A stretch of DNA of 64,000 nt, taken from positions 1 to 64,000 of the forward strand of contig JARBJD010000272.1 in assembly GCA_033064195.1 (NCBI GenBank), in the 5' to 3' direction. The translations under genes were made by a program, and so were the position numbers. Below are positions 12,173 to 23,700 of the stretch, one piece after another. Source of the stretch: Blattamonas nauphoetae. Taxonomy: Eukaryota > Preaxostyla > Oxymonadida. Positions within the stretch are counted from its first letter, which is position 1. Every line of letters begins with the position of its first letter. The notes beneath the pieces were generated by a model. It saw nothing but the letters and a program-made list of their open reading frames with translations. It made no database searches and had not been told where the DNA came from.

Positions 12173-15100
12173 ATGACATCGTCAATGAGATTCCTTAGCA
12201 ATAAACAATCTGAGAGACCACCTTTCTCCTCCGGTGGCATTCGAAAAGATTCAGATTCTCCTTTTCATCCCATTCCATTTCTTTCAATGTCCACGCTGTT
12301 CCACGATCAAGAGAAGGAATCGGGTTTCTCACCAATACCACTCTCTGGAGATGAACTCACTGGACAACATTCTCCATCCACCGAACACAACTTGTGCAGT
12401 ATTCGTCCAACCTCCGACAGTGGCAATGGTGTCCTGCTATCCTTTGCGATTGTGGGGAGTTTTGCACCATCCATCGGCCCGCAACACGTCGTGCCATTGT
12501 TGTCAGAAATGGGTGAGATACTCCACATTTTTGACCAGAACACTCATCCCAACAAAACACGTTGTCGTCTTCTCGTTCACCTTGCAGCCAGATCGCCCTT
12601 CGAACTGATTCGAGAAAGACTTCTGACGAGGCACCTCTTTGTTCAGGGCACCTCGGTCTCGATCTTCAATTTGTCATCCCATCCGCTTGAACTGCTTTTT
12701 CCGTCGCTTCCGCTTGGAACGTCGGAAGATCTCCTCAAATCCACAATGGAACCAAACACTAATTGTCGGTTCCATTTTCTCGCCCCCTCTTTCACAGAGC
12801 CGTCCAGTCATCGTTGCATCGCAAGGTTCCCAGACACACCATCCGCTTTGTCTGCATTTCGAGCCCGAAAGAGCTGGACCATCAACGGCCAGCCAGTCAT
12901 CGTCTCAATCAGTCGAATTCGGATCCCTGTTCCTTCGAGGCATCAGTTCCTCCGTTTGTTGTTTGCGAACACATGCAACGAATCGTTCTTCGTCTACATC
13001 CAACTTCGGAGCGAAGAATTTCGAACCGAATGTCTCAAAATCGTCTCATCCTCGCAGCTGGACAAGCTTGCCGAACAAGCACGCCAAGTGTCAGCCTCGA
13101 TTGTCGCCCACCAAGAAAATATCGACAGGGTCTTCCGGAAATTGGACGGCCCGCTCTCCGACGAGGATGTCAAACAGACTGAAGAGAAGATCAGCCTGCT
13201 CGTTCCTCAAGTTGTCAAGTGCACCCTGACACTCGCAGAATACAACACCATTTTGGAGGAAGGCCGCCAATCAACTGCCGAGTGGACGGCTCAGAAATTG
13301 CGGGTGATGGAGGAGCTGATCTCGAACACACCGTCATTCGTCCAGAACGAGAGGGATCTCGCGAGAAGGCGACAATTTCAGCAAAGTCTGCACAACCGCA
13401 TGGAGGAGACACAGAAACGATTTACTTCGTTACGACAGTCTCGCGAACAACGAAAAATCAGACTCGACTCTCCGTTCAGCCACCCTTCGAATGAATGGGA
13501 CTTCCTCGCTCCGACAGAAATCGCCGACTTGCTTCTCTCCAAACAAAGGGTGATTTCAGCAGAGCCTGACAAGCCGTGGTGGAACGACATGTTTCCGACC
13601 AATCCAGGCACTTCTGAGCAAGCACCGAGCTTGTCCTCTCATCCCCTCTCGATGCTGCGGTCTCCCCCTCACTCCGAATCGTCTCTTGATCTCACTCTCT
13701 CATCTCCCTCTCGCCTGCTCTCATCTCCGTCTCCGCCTCTCATCTTTCCACCGACACATCCTCCGCACCAACAACAACACCACCAACAACGTGTTGAATC
13801 TCCACATCCCTCAATCCTCTCCTCCAGCGATGCTCGCTCCCAGTCGAGCAGTGTATCGGCAACATCCGCCTCCAACAAACCAGCCCTGCTTGTCATGACT
13901 GTATTCGCCACATTTGTTCCGTCAGCGAACTCCTCATCAGTTGTCACATTCCTGTCGTTGTTTGGAGAGGTGCTGGATGTGTCGGAGTTGGACGAGGGAA
14001 GACCTTCGAGCGAGTGCAGGCTCATCGCCCATCTTCTCACCTGCTCCTCGTTTGTCGATCTCAAAACTTCGCTCGTCAGCCAACCATTCTTCCGCTCCGA
14101 CTCAGCCGCCACTGTCACTCACCTCCGTGTCAACCCGTCCACTCTCCACCTCTCCTCGCTCCCCTCTTCAACGACACCAGGAAAAATCACAGCAGTCATC
14201 GCAACGCATTCCAAGTGTGTGATCGACTTTCTTCCTCCCGATCCCTCATTCTCCACTCGTCACTGTCTTCTCAAATATCCGAACTCTGATTTCGCTCTGA
14301 CAGCCTTCCGAGCACATCAGAAGTGGATGATTGATGAAAAACCCATCTGCACCCGCTTTGCCCGACGCACGATGAACAACGCGGAACAACAGACGTTCTA
14401 TCGGTTCATCTTTTTGGACGAGATCGACGAGTTCCTCTTCGTGCTGAGTCAGATTGACGCTGATTCGTTTCGACAGACCTTCCAACGCTGTCTGTCGCAA
14501 TGCTCGAACAACAAACTCCATCAGCTGGCAAAGACAGCACAGACCAAACTGAGAAAGTGTCAGGAGGAAGTGGAGAACCTTCTTAAATAGCTGGCAACGC
14601 CGCTGAACGACGCAACAGTGAGAACGAAGCAGGACGAAGTGTTGACGCTGGACGAGGAGATTGTGACTCATCAGATGGTGTGGGAAGGGTACGTGCATCT
14701 CTGCAAAGTCGCTCGCACTTTGACCGACGAACAAAAGAAGCAGAAGCAGACTGAGGCAGAACAGTTGATCCACAGCAGACCCGTCTTCGTCCTCAGCCAG
14801 GCCGAGAAACAACGAAGAGAAGCACAGCAAACTCTCCTCGCTGAAAAACAGGAAGGATCAAGACGAAGCTTTGCCAGCGCCAAGCAAGCACGCGACACTC
14901 ACCACCCGATTGAACTTCACCTCGCTCCATCAGCCTCAACAGAGCCACTCCTCCCACTCGTCGACACACGCCCGTCTAAAACACTTTGGCTGCAGAATCT
15001 GCCAAAAGGATGCACACAGCAGACAATCAGGAGAGCCTTCGCATCGCTGAACGTGACGCATCTGACAGCACCGACGACACAACCAGGCGACACTGACACG

Positions 15101-16060
15101 ATGCTCATAAGATTCAGGTCAAACGAGGAAGCTGACACGGCACTCAAAATGAGCAACATGCTGCTGATTGGCGGCAGAACAATTCACATCTCGGAATACG
15201 CTCCAGACATCATCAGCACGCAAGTGCCCCAAAAGCGAGATCCTCCTCCGAAACGGAGACAACCACAGAAACACACAAAGCCCCCCAACGCCAACAGCAC
15301 CACTTCTGGCGGGTCTGGCACTCCCGTCTCAACATCAGACACTTCGCAGCACGGAATCGAATCGTCGATCCTCCTTCGCAACCTTCCAAGTGAGACGATC
15401 TCGTCCCAAATCACAGGCAAGTTCCCACCAAAAACGATCTTCAAGGTCTTCCTGATGGACGCGCCGACTGACTCGGATGTGACAACCGCTGTCGTCGAGT
15501 TCGTCAGTCGAGAGGCAGCTGAGACTGCTCTCAAGAAGAGCGAGAACTTGGTCATCAAGGGACGCCAGATCGAGATTGTTCCGCTCTTCTCTTCTTTTCA
15601 CGCAATCACACAACCCTCTCCGAAACCGTTAGAACTGCCTGTCAACTTGATCGAACTCTCTCCGACCACGAAAGGGCAGTTCCCTCCCCACTCTGCACAC
15701 ACTCTCACATTCGCCAAACTCAAGTTGTCCGCTCCGAACACTCCGCCTTTCGCTGATGTCACAGCACAGCCGAGAAAGACAGACCGGACTACTCCAGTTC
15801 TCCACCCACGCCAACCACTCCGCCCGCTCCTTCCTCCTTCTGTCACCTCATTCGCAACACCACAATCACTTTCTCCTCCCACACTCGCCTCCCTCGCGTC
15901 TCCCCTCCCTCCTCTCCTCCCTCGTCCCATTTTCGTTCCTCTTCCATCTCCATCCCAACATTCTGCCCATCTTCGTTCAGAGCCTGGTGTTCTGTCCGAG
16001 TCAGCCACTCTCCCACATTCTCTTCCGGAGATGATGATTTCGCCACACTCGTTCAGATAG
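12173..16060 (+). CDS. Putative RNA-binding protein with duplicated module and RRM-like domains; in-frame TAG
   Basis: Two long open stretches (12173-14590 and 14618-16060) lie in the same frame, separated only by TAG at 14588-14590. The first contains two copies of a ~350-residue module: an RRM-like fold ('FAIVGSF...GEILHIF...CRLLVHL' and 'MTVFATF...GEVLDVS...CRLIAHL'), a second alpha/beta unit with 'ALSAFRARKSWTI' / 'ALTAFRAHQKWMI', then a coiled coil. The second stretch holds two clearer RRMs ('TLWLQNLPKGC...', 'SILLRNLPSET...') and a long Pro/Ser/Thr-rich tail. The TAG falls where copy 1 of the coiled coil has Lys. An RNA-binding role is likely; target and pathway unknown. The start at 12173 may be preceded by an upstream exon. 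Confidence 0.6.
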
Positions 16061-16304
16061 TGCCTGGTCTCTGGTTTTCTTGAAGATTTCTGATTTTGCC
16101 ATTCTTATTTGCTTTTACTCGGCCATTTATCTTGTTCAGTCAGGATCCGAACGACTTTCTTGTTGTTTTCGGGATCTGTCTTCTCAGTTCAGTAATGCGT
16201 AACTCGTCCTCTTTTTTGTGGAAATCAAACAATGGATTGATTGATCAATCGTCAAAAAACCATTCTTGTGGGTACGAACTTTCGATAGCTTCATTCGTAA
16301 CTCG

Positions 16305-17345
16305 ATGAAAACCCATGTTCACTCAGCGCAACAGCATTCCATCCGTCCCTTCCGCCAGAAAGGGACACCTTTGTTTCTGAGAACCGACCCCAGAACAATC
16401 AAAACTCTCGAAGAAGCGTCACAGAATTTTCTGTCACTTGTGAACTTCATCAGAGTAGGAAACCATCTGGACGACAAAGGTACTGAACAGGCATGTGCTC
16501 TTCTTCGCTGGCTTACACCTGGCGTGTTCTCTGAATTCTCAGCTCACGACATTTGCTTCCATCTTGTCCCCAAACCAGATGGATCTTTTTCTGGATTCAC
16601 CCAATCAATTGTGCCACTCCTCACATCATCCAACGAGGCTCTTGTGAACTCGTCACTGTGGATTCTGAATTTGGTTGTTGGCAGGGGACGATACTCGACT
16701 CGATTCGACTTTGTCGCGTCTGGCTTCTTTGGGGATCTCCCTCGTCAATTCTATGAGCAGAAACTGCACTTGGTGGGCCAGCACGGATTGCTTCTGATGC
16801 AAATTGTGAGATTTATTATTCACTACTTGTCCCAACAATCAAAACATCTCAATCAGCGAAGAAGACAACTCTGGATGGACACCCGCCATCAGATCTTCGT
16901 CGACAGGTTCTTTCGTCCCATCGTTCCTTTTCTGGAGTTCATCTGCGCAAATCGACGCCAAATCACAGATTCGAAAGAATCTGACACTTTCTCAGAACTG
17001 TTCGCAGCAATTGTCAAGTTTTCGCCCCTTCTGGACCAGATGACGCAGTTCTTGCTGTCTTCGTCATTTGCTGTGGCATACACTGATTCTATTCATTTCT
17101 TCCAAACGAACGATCTGGTCATTGATCTTCTTCAGGGTGTGGCGGAGGGAATCAGGAAATTACATGAGGACAATTCAGCAGTACAGAAGCGGGCAAAGCA
17201 GATTCTGGTCAAAGAGAGCGATGATGGTCTGTTCGACGAACTCGAGCTTCACGTTCGGTCCAGAGGACCTAAATTCTCCGAAGGAAAGAGAGTCTTCCTG
17301 GGAGCACTGCTGATTCAAATGTTGGGTGGGAATACCCCGTTTTAG
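16305..17345 (+). CDS. Second oxymonad helical-repeat (ARM-like) family protein
   Basis: Open frame of 346 aa from the first ATG at 16305. It is all-helical in appearance, with the motif order 'TLEEASQNFLSLV', 'FSAHDICFHLVPKPDG', 'GFTQSIVPLLTSSNE', 'VDRFFRPIVPFLEFICANR' and C-terminal 'FLGALLIQMLGGNTPF'. The general pattern (FxSLV, LVPxxDG, SIxxLLxS) is shared with the family at 8145-9176, so the two are probably distant paralogues. No catalytic residues or signal peptide are seen. It converges with the pseudogene at 17438-18410. Confidence 0.6.
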   Translation: MKTHVHSAQQHSIRPFRQKGTPLFLRTDPRTIKTLEEASQNFLSLVNFIRVGNHLDDKGTEQACALLRWLTPGVFSEFSAHDICFHLVPKPDGSFSGFTQSIVPLLTSSNEALVNSSLWILNLVVGRGRYSTRFDFVASGFFGDLPRQFYEQKLHLVGQHGLLLMQIVRFIIHYLSQQSKHLNQRRRQLWMDTRHQIFVDRFFRPIVPFLEFICANRRQITDSKESDTFSELFAAIVKFSPLLDQMTQFLLSSSFAVAYTDSIHFFQTNDLVIDLLQGVAEGIRKLHEDNSAVQKRAKQILVKESDDGLFDELELHVRSRGPKFSEGKRVFLGALLIQMLGGNTPF

Positions 17346-17437
17346 GATGAATGGAAGCTTGAACGATCTGAATTCTGTTTTGGCAACCGCGGGACGGAGA
17401 AAGGAGACGAACGAGTCGAGTGATGAACATTCGACCT

Positions 17438-18410
17438 TCATTCGAGCATCAGAATATTGGCTCCGAAAAACGAGTAACGTTGTGTTGAGGGTCCAATCAC
17501 AGGATTTCCTGAGCTTCCGTGTCCATCATTCTTCAGTTTCTGCTCCAACATGTCTTCGAAGCCTTCTGATCCGAATGATCGGTTCATTCTCTTCCCATTC
17601 TGTCGAATTTCCCCTCCTGCTTTGTTCCATTCATCTTCCATCCACAACATGTCGTATAGATCTTCCCTGATGAACAAGTCAATTTCTCGAAAAGTGATGT
17701 CGGATATCAGAACCAGTGTGAGAGGCAGTGACAGAGAGAACTCCAACAGTGGCTCGAAATTTGGACTTATTCGGATGGCCCGCCTCGCAAAAAAGTCTCA
17801 AATAGAACGATTCCGCCTCGTCATTGCTCGTGAACCGGCCTCGAAACAGATTCTTCAGATAATCCTTGGAGGGGAGGAGAACATGCTTGAAAATTGCTTC
17901 ATGAACCACAATTTGATCGGATGGATCGTTTCTTTCTAATTTCACGAGTCCGATGGATGTTGAGAGACACATCGATGCATCGATGATCTCTCTGAGATTG
18001 TGAACGATTTCGTCGTCGTCAGTGAATAAAAATGATTATGAATTGAGAGTGGTGACGACAAGAGTGACGAGATCTGCTTGGATCAGCTGAAGGAGAACTG
18101 AAGGAGTTGTTGACAATATGACATCTTCAACAAATTTCAGCGCTGTCTTCAGAATATCAGCATTTTGAGAAGAGAATAGAATTCTAAAGGCTTCCACGAA
18201 TTTCTCTTCTGAATGAGGTGTGATGGTTTTGAGGTACAATTTGGCCTTCTCTGACAGGGGTTCATCAAATTGGCATCCTGTCTTCACCATTTCTACCAAC
18301 GAAAGAAATATGTGCGACATCTCTTCATTGGTCATGTCTGACTTTGGATCCCAATTTATGAAGGCATGAAGATCTAAGAAGACATGAAAAGGGAAATTAT
18401 CGCAGACCAT
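17438..18410 (-). pseudogene. Helical-repeat family paralogue, degenerate
   Basis: Minus-strand relative of 8145-9176, clearly more diverged from the two repeat-arm copies than they are from each other. It starts 'MVCDNFPFHVFL...INWDP' at 18410 and ends '...FGANILMLE' at 17438. The frame carries one in-frame TAA just after 'TTLNS' (about 18033), where the paralogue has a Lys codon, and one frame slip near 17790. Its upstream region keeps the shared CTCCTTCATTGAATC element at the right-arm boundary (18451-18469). Probably a pseudogene, although two sequencing errors would also explain it. Confidence 0.6.
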
Positions 18411-18694
18411 TGTATCGTTTTGCAGATGACATTACACTTGATGGATTATTCGATTCAATGAAGGAGACGTGAAATGTCAACAAAAATTAAGGGTTGAATT
18501 GATTGATTTCTAAATTCACAGTATTTGTCTCCTCTAATCGCATCAGATCAGTGTAGATTTCCTACAAGGCGAGAAAATCACCAAGAAAGTGGATATAAGT
18601 CGTTCTTGACATGACAGATGAGTTTTGTCAAAAACTTTCGAAAAACGAAGTGTCTGGGTTTGTAAGAATTGTGAAATGTGTTATCCGATCAAGT

Positions 18695-19447
18695 TTACCA
18701 TCTGATTTTCTCCATTTGTGTTGAGATTGGTGTTGGTCGGGAGAGATGACAAATGCTTTCAATTCGGAAGGATGTGGTTTCAAGACAAACAGAAAACTGA
18801 AAATCAAGAGAAATGAGAAAAAAGAGAATCAGACTCCAATTTGCACTGATGAAGGGATTCCGGACAGGTAACATTCTCCAGCCTCGCCATTCACAAAGAA
18901 TTGCACTGTTCGAGGGGTTGAGTCAAGATCAACTTCCATTCGAACACAATCGCCTTCATTCATAACAGAATGACAAGATCGACCTGAACCCGATGATCGA
19001 GTTTTGAGCCAGAGTTGCCCATATGTTGCGAGACAGACAGAGTCTGAGAAGATGAGAAAAGAGAAAAACAGACTTTTGACATGAGATCCAAGTATTTCAC
19101 CAATTGCAGGAATTGGATTGTTGGAGTCCATCAAACCAAAACTAATTTCTCCATCTGATCAACAATGAAGAGGGATAGCGCACACCTGAAATCGAGAGAA
19201 TCGTGAAAGTGATAGAGACAACTCCAGAGGTGAACGGATCGGAAAGAAGGACAGAACTGAAGCGAAGCAGTCTATAGATTTTCCAATCATAATCGGTTCG
19301 AGAAATAGTGTGTTTTCGACGGAGAAATGCATCTGATTTGTGAAATCGAACGATGGAAGTGTTTGGAGGGGAGGGGGAGCATGATACAGTTCTGGTGATG
19401 TCGAAATGCGAGTGGAGTCTGGATCTTCTTCTTTTATTGATCTGCAT
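18695..19447 (-). CDS. SPRY/B30.2-like module protein, right copy
   Basis: Exact mirror of the four-exon gene at 9387-10139, with the same three tiny introns at mirrored positions (19155-19185, 19044-19073, 18797-18834). No difference between the two copies was noticed across the coding region. Function as for the left copy: a SPRY-like protein-binding module with no partner domain in the same polypeptide. Confidence 0.65.
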
Positions 19448-19657
19448 CTCCTCAGTTTCATTCTTGGATCGGATCGGACCATTATTCTGATTGTCATCGA
19501 AAGACACAATTAAAGCTTGTCAATGCGTGCACAGTCAACAAATTGCTCGAAGAAGTGCAATGAAGATGAAGAAGATAATCTAGAATCTCATCGTTGACAA
19601 CAAATATGTTCCTACAATGCACTCAATATTGACTTCCCACAGAATGATGAACAAAAG

Positions 19658-20688
19658 TCATTCGACCATCGGGACGCTTGCTCCAGAAAACGAGCAAAGT
19701 TGTGTTGAGAGTTCAACCATTGAACTTCCCGAGCGTCCATCTCGATCGTTCTTCAGTTTCTGCTCCAACATGTCTTCGAAGCCTTCAGAACTCAATGATC
19801 GGTTCAATTTCTCCCCATTCTGTCGAAATTCCCTCCTGCTTCGGTCCATTCGCGTTTCATATTCATCAAATCGACGAGATCGTCCCAAACAGAGAATTCG
19901 GATTCGCGAACTGTGAGGCCGGTCACTACAACCAGAGCGAGAGGCAGCGACGTCGACAACATCATTGTCGGCTCGTGGAATGGGCTGATCCGGATGGTCT
20001 GGCTTGCGAGAACTCTCACCAACCTCGGCTGGTTTTCCTCAAAACGCATGAATCGGCTTCGAAACAGATTATTTAGATAATCCTTGGAGGGGAGGATAAC
20101 ATGCTTGAAAACAGCTTCATGAACCTCGAGTTGATCGGATGGATCGGTTCTCTCCAGTTCTTGGAGTCCATCGAAGGTGGCGAGCCAAATCGATAATGCG
20201 ACGATTGATCTGAGAATATGAATTATCTCGTTGTCTTCTGTGAAGGAACATGATTTTAGGTTGAGAGTGGTGACAATTCCAGCGACGAGATCGTCCTGGA
20301 CAAGCTGAAGCTGAGCAGAAGGCGATGAGAACATAAGGACGACTTGGACAAATTTCAGTGTTGCCATCATAACTACCTTTATCTGAGAAGAGAGCAGAAT
20401 CATGATTGATTCCACAAAACTGGATGTCGATTCGTCATCAGGCACGAGACACAGAATTAACTCGTCGGCTTTCTCTTCTGAATCAGGGGTGATTGCTTTG
20501 AGATAAACATCGGCTTTCTGCTGCAGGGGTTCATCAAATTGGTATTCTGTCTTCACCATTTCAACCAACGAAAGAAATAGTAGCGACATCTCTTCACTTG
20601 ACAAGTCAGACTTTGGATCCCAGTTTATGAAGGCATAAATACCTATACAGAAGTGAAAAGGGAAAATCTCACAGACGATTGGAACCAT
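19658..20688 (-). CDS. Helical-repeat (ARM-like) family protein, right copy, one frame break
   Basis: Mirror of 8145-9176. The ATG at 20688 is equivalent and the first ~290 residues are the same. In the segment that reads EWTEAGGEF in the left copy, a run of four C is three C here, so the frame shifts and stops early; the last ~75 residues ('LNRSLSSEGFEDMLEQKL...') are in another frame. Elsewhere in the repeat it is the left arm that is short in homopolymers, so this single-base difference may be a consensus error. Confidence 0.6.
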
Positions 20689-20787
20689 TTGTAGATAGCA
20701 TGACAAGAGGGGATAATTGATTCAATGAAGGAGACGCTTTCACAGAATCGATCAAAGTATAGTTTGTCTTGTCTTGTCTCTTTCCAA

Positions 20788-23700
20788 ATGAACGTATTCA
20801 TATTCATTCTCATCGTTTCATTTTTCATTCCTCATTCACTCGCCGCTGACCCAATTATTCTCGACGATCTCTCATCAAACAACATTCAAAACATCCAGCT
20901 CGGGAACTCCACATACACATCGAATGGAGGAATCCTCACCTCAACACAACTATCTATCATCGGCAATCCAAAGACTGTCCTCCTCAGCCACGCATCGACA
21001 TCGGTGTTGTTTCGTCTTGAGAATTCCACTTTCAACATCCAATCGTTAGAAGTGTCTTCTTCGAATCAAACATTCTCATCAATATCCATTGGAAGCAAGC
21101 TTTCAGTTTTTGATATCCAATTCGTTGTCACATCGTCAACGCAACCGACCATTATATCGAACGGAGGATCCATCGTCCTCTCATCTGTTTCTTTCGACAC
21201 TTCGAGGACTAAAGAACTCATAGCTCCATTCATCGAATCAATGTTAATTGATTCTCGTGTTTTCTCATCTGGACTGCTGATGTCGTCAATATCGTTGGCC
21301 CTCACCCGTCCATTCATTGTCGCTGGTGAAACATCGTCATTCTGCCTATCATCTTCATCTTTCTCCAACATTTCGTCCACACTCAATCTTAAGGGACACT
21401 CAATGCAGCCAGAACCTCAGTTGGTCGCAACTGGTACAATCACAAGCGTTGAAGTGACACACTCAGAAATGCCATACAAAGGATCTCTTGTGGACATATA
21501 TCGCACAAGAGAGCTCCTTGTCCAGAATTCATCCTTCACCCATCTCCAAGATTACCAAACATACACTGATCGATATGCCACATCCAAAGACCACACCTTC
21601 ACCCACAACATCTTCAAAAACATCAACGCCGGTGAATTCGAATCAGGAGCAGCTCTGTGTTGGTCAGGAACCTCCCTTAACATCCTCCAATGCCAGTTTC
21701 TCAACCTCAACGCCAAAAAAGCAAGCGGAGATGGAGGAGCACTTTATGCAACCAGCGGGGCAGTGAAAATCGTTGAGACTCTCTTCAAAGAATGCCGAGC
21801 TCGGGACGGCGGTGCAATCTACGCCTCAAGCTCGAAGATCACCGTTCTCCGCTCGCAGTTCGACACGTGTGAATCGACGAGAGACAGGTTTAACGGGGAC
21901 TTTCAAGGCGATGGGACTGGAACCAGGTTGGACGGCGGCGGAGGAGCGATGTTTCTCAAGCTGAACGCCAACCATCACATCGTCGACTGCATTTTTGAGA
22001 AGTGCACTGCCCCGTCGTTTGGGGGCGGGATTCTCATCTGGAACTGGGACATGGGCCTCCCTTCCTATTTTCGACTTGCATTTTGCATGTTTGTTGGAAC
22101 AAAAGGTCTGATCTGGTCTTTTTTCACTTCTGTCGTCTCACCACTCTTTTCTTCCTTTCTCTTCAGTGAATGCCACAAGTACTCACAATTCTGGCGGGCA
22201 CGTGATGATGGTTGCACATGTTGAAGGGAAAGATGGACAAACCACCACTTCTTTTTTCAAGGGAAAAAATTCAGACGGCACAAAACGAATGGAAGGGCTG
22301 ACTTCCGATGCCAAAGCAGGAAGCTCGCATGTCATTCGGTTTGGTCGCTCTGATTCGGCAGGTTTAGCACCTGCGGAATTTCGGGAAAGGGACTATGTCG
22401 TCGCCACGAGCGGGAACGATAATGTGAACTGTGGCATTTCAGGAAGCGAATGCCGGACAGTGACATGGGCTGCGAATCTCATCAAAACAGGATACACAAT
22501 CACCGTCCGAGCAGGAACCTTTACCGATGCTGTGAACTCCGAGAACAAGGTCGCCGTGTTCTCCCGCACTCTGTCTCTCAAAGGACAAGGAAAGTTCGAG
22601 TCATCGTCGTCAGGATCGAAAATACAGTTCACTCGGCCGTCTTTCAGTGCTCCCATCTACGTGACGACAGGGGCTGTCACTGTCAAAGACATCACTCTCG
22701 AGTTGACCGCACCGGCCGCAAATGGATGGAATCTGGTGGAGGTGGACGGGGAGGGATCGGCCACACTGAAAGACGCTGAATTGCTCGGAAGTGGGGCAGT
22801 TCAGAACGGGCGACTCGTGTCGGTCACGAACGGGAAACTGACCGTCACCAATTGCGACTTCAAAAACATCAACTCCAACCTCGATGTTGGAGCAGCCATC
22901 CTCGCCAACATTTCCACAACCTCGCAAGTCACAATCATGTCATCATCATTCAGCGAGTGCAAGCTCGGAGCAGCATCCACAAATGTTGGAGCGGGGATCT
23001 TTCTCTTCCTCCAAACAGATGCGAGAAACTACAATCTGAAGACACTCACCTTCGACGGAAACACTGCCGACCGAGCAGCAGACATCTTCATCAGCGCAGA
23101 CACACTGGTCGTGGCGAATGAAGCTCTCACGCCGGCCAAGTTCATCGCAGGCTGGAACGACGATGCGACGGACAACGAGAGATATCGTTGCAGTTCCCGA
23201 AGTTCTGCCTATGTCCCTCAAGAACTCGGCATCCCCGAATATCTGACCGTTCAAACTCTGATTTATGTTGATGAGACAAAGACAGACACAGCTGGATGTG
23301 GATCAGAGGCGACACCGTGCAAGTCACTTGGATATGCAAAGAACCAGAAGGGCGATATCTCTGGATTCACTGTGATGGTTGTTGGGACAGCAATTCTGAA
23401 TGGGTCGGTGGAGGTTGGAGGGAGTTCTTTCAGACCGAAGGAGGGAACAGGACAGGCAGCGTTGGTCGTTAGTCTCCCGTCCTCCTTGACCATCGCAAGC
23501 GCAGACACAACCACAATCGCTCGAATTGACTTCAAGTTTCAATTGTCGGGACAGTCATCAACTGCTCTATTCTCGACATCGGCAGGAAAGTTTCATTTGA
23601 CCTCGTGCTCGTTCTGCTCAACATCGCCAAGTGTTCAAGCACCAGCTCAAGCCCTGATCTCAATTTCGGGATCTGGGAGCATCGAGACAGATGGACTAAG

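Noticed and set aside
22166-22224. Independent start codon for the long second exon of the giant beta-helix gene
   Set aside because: The nominal start is GTG, formed by the intron acceptor. The upstream exon joins in phase through a 61 nt GT-AG intron and supplies the signal peptide.
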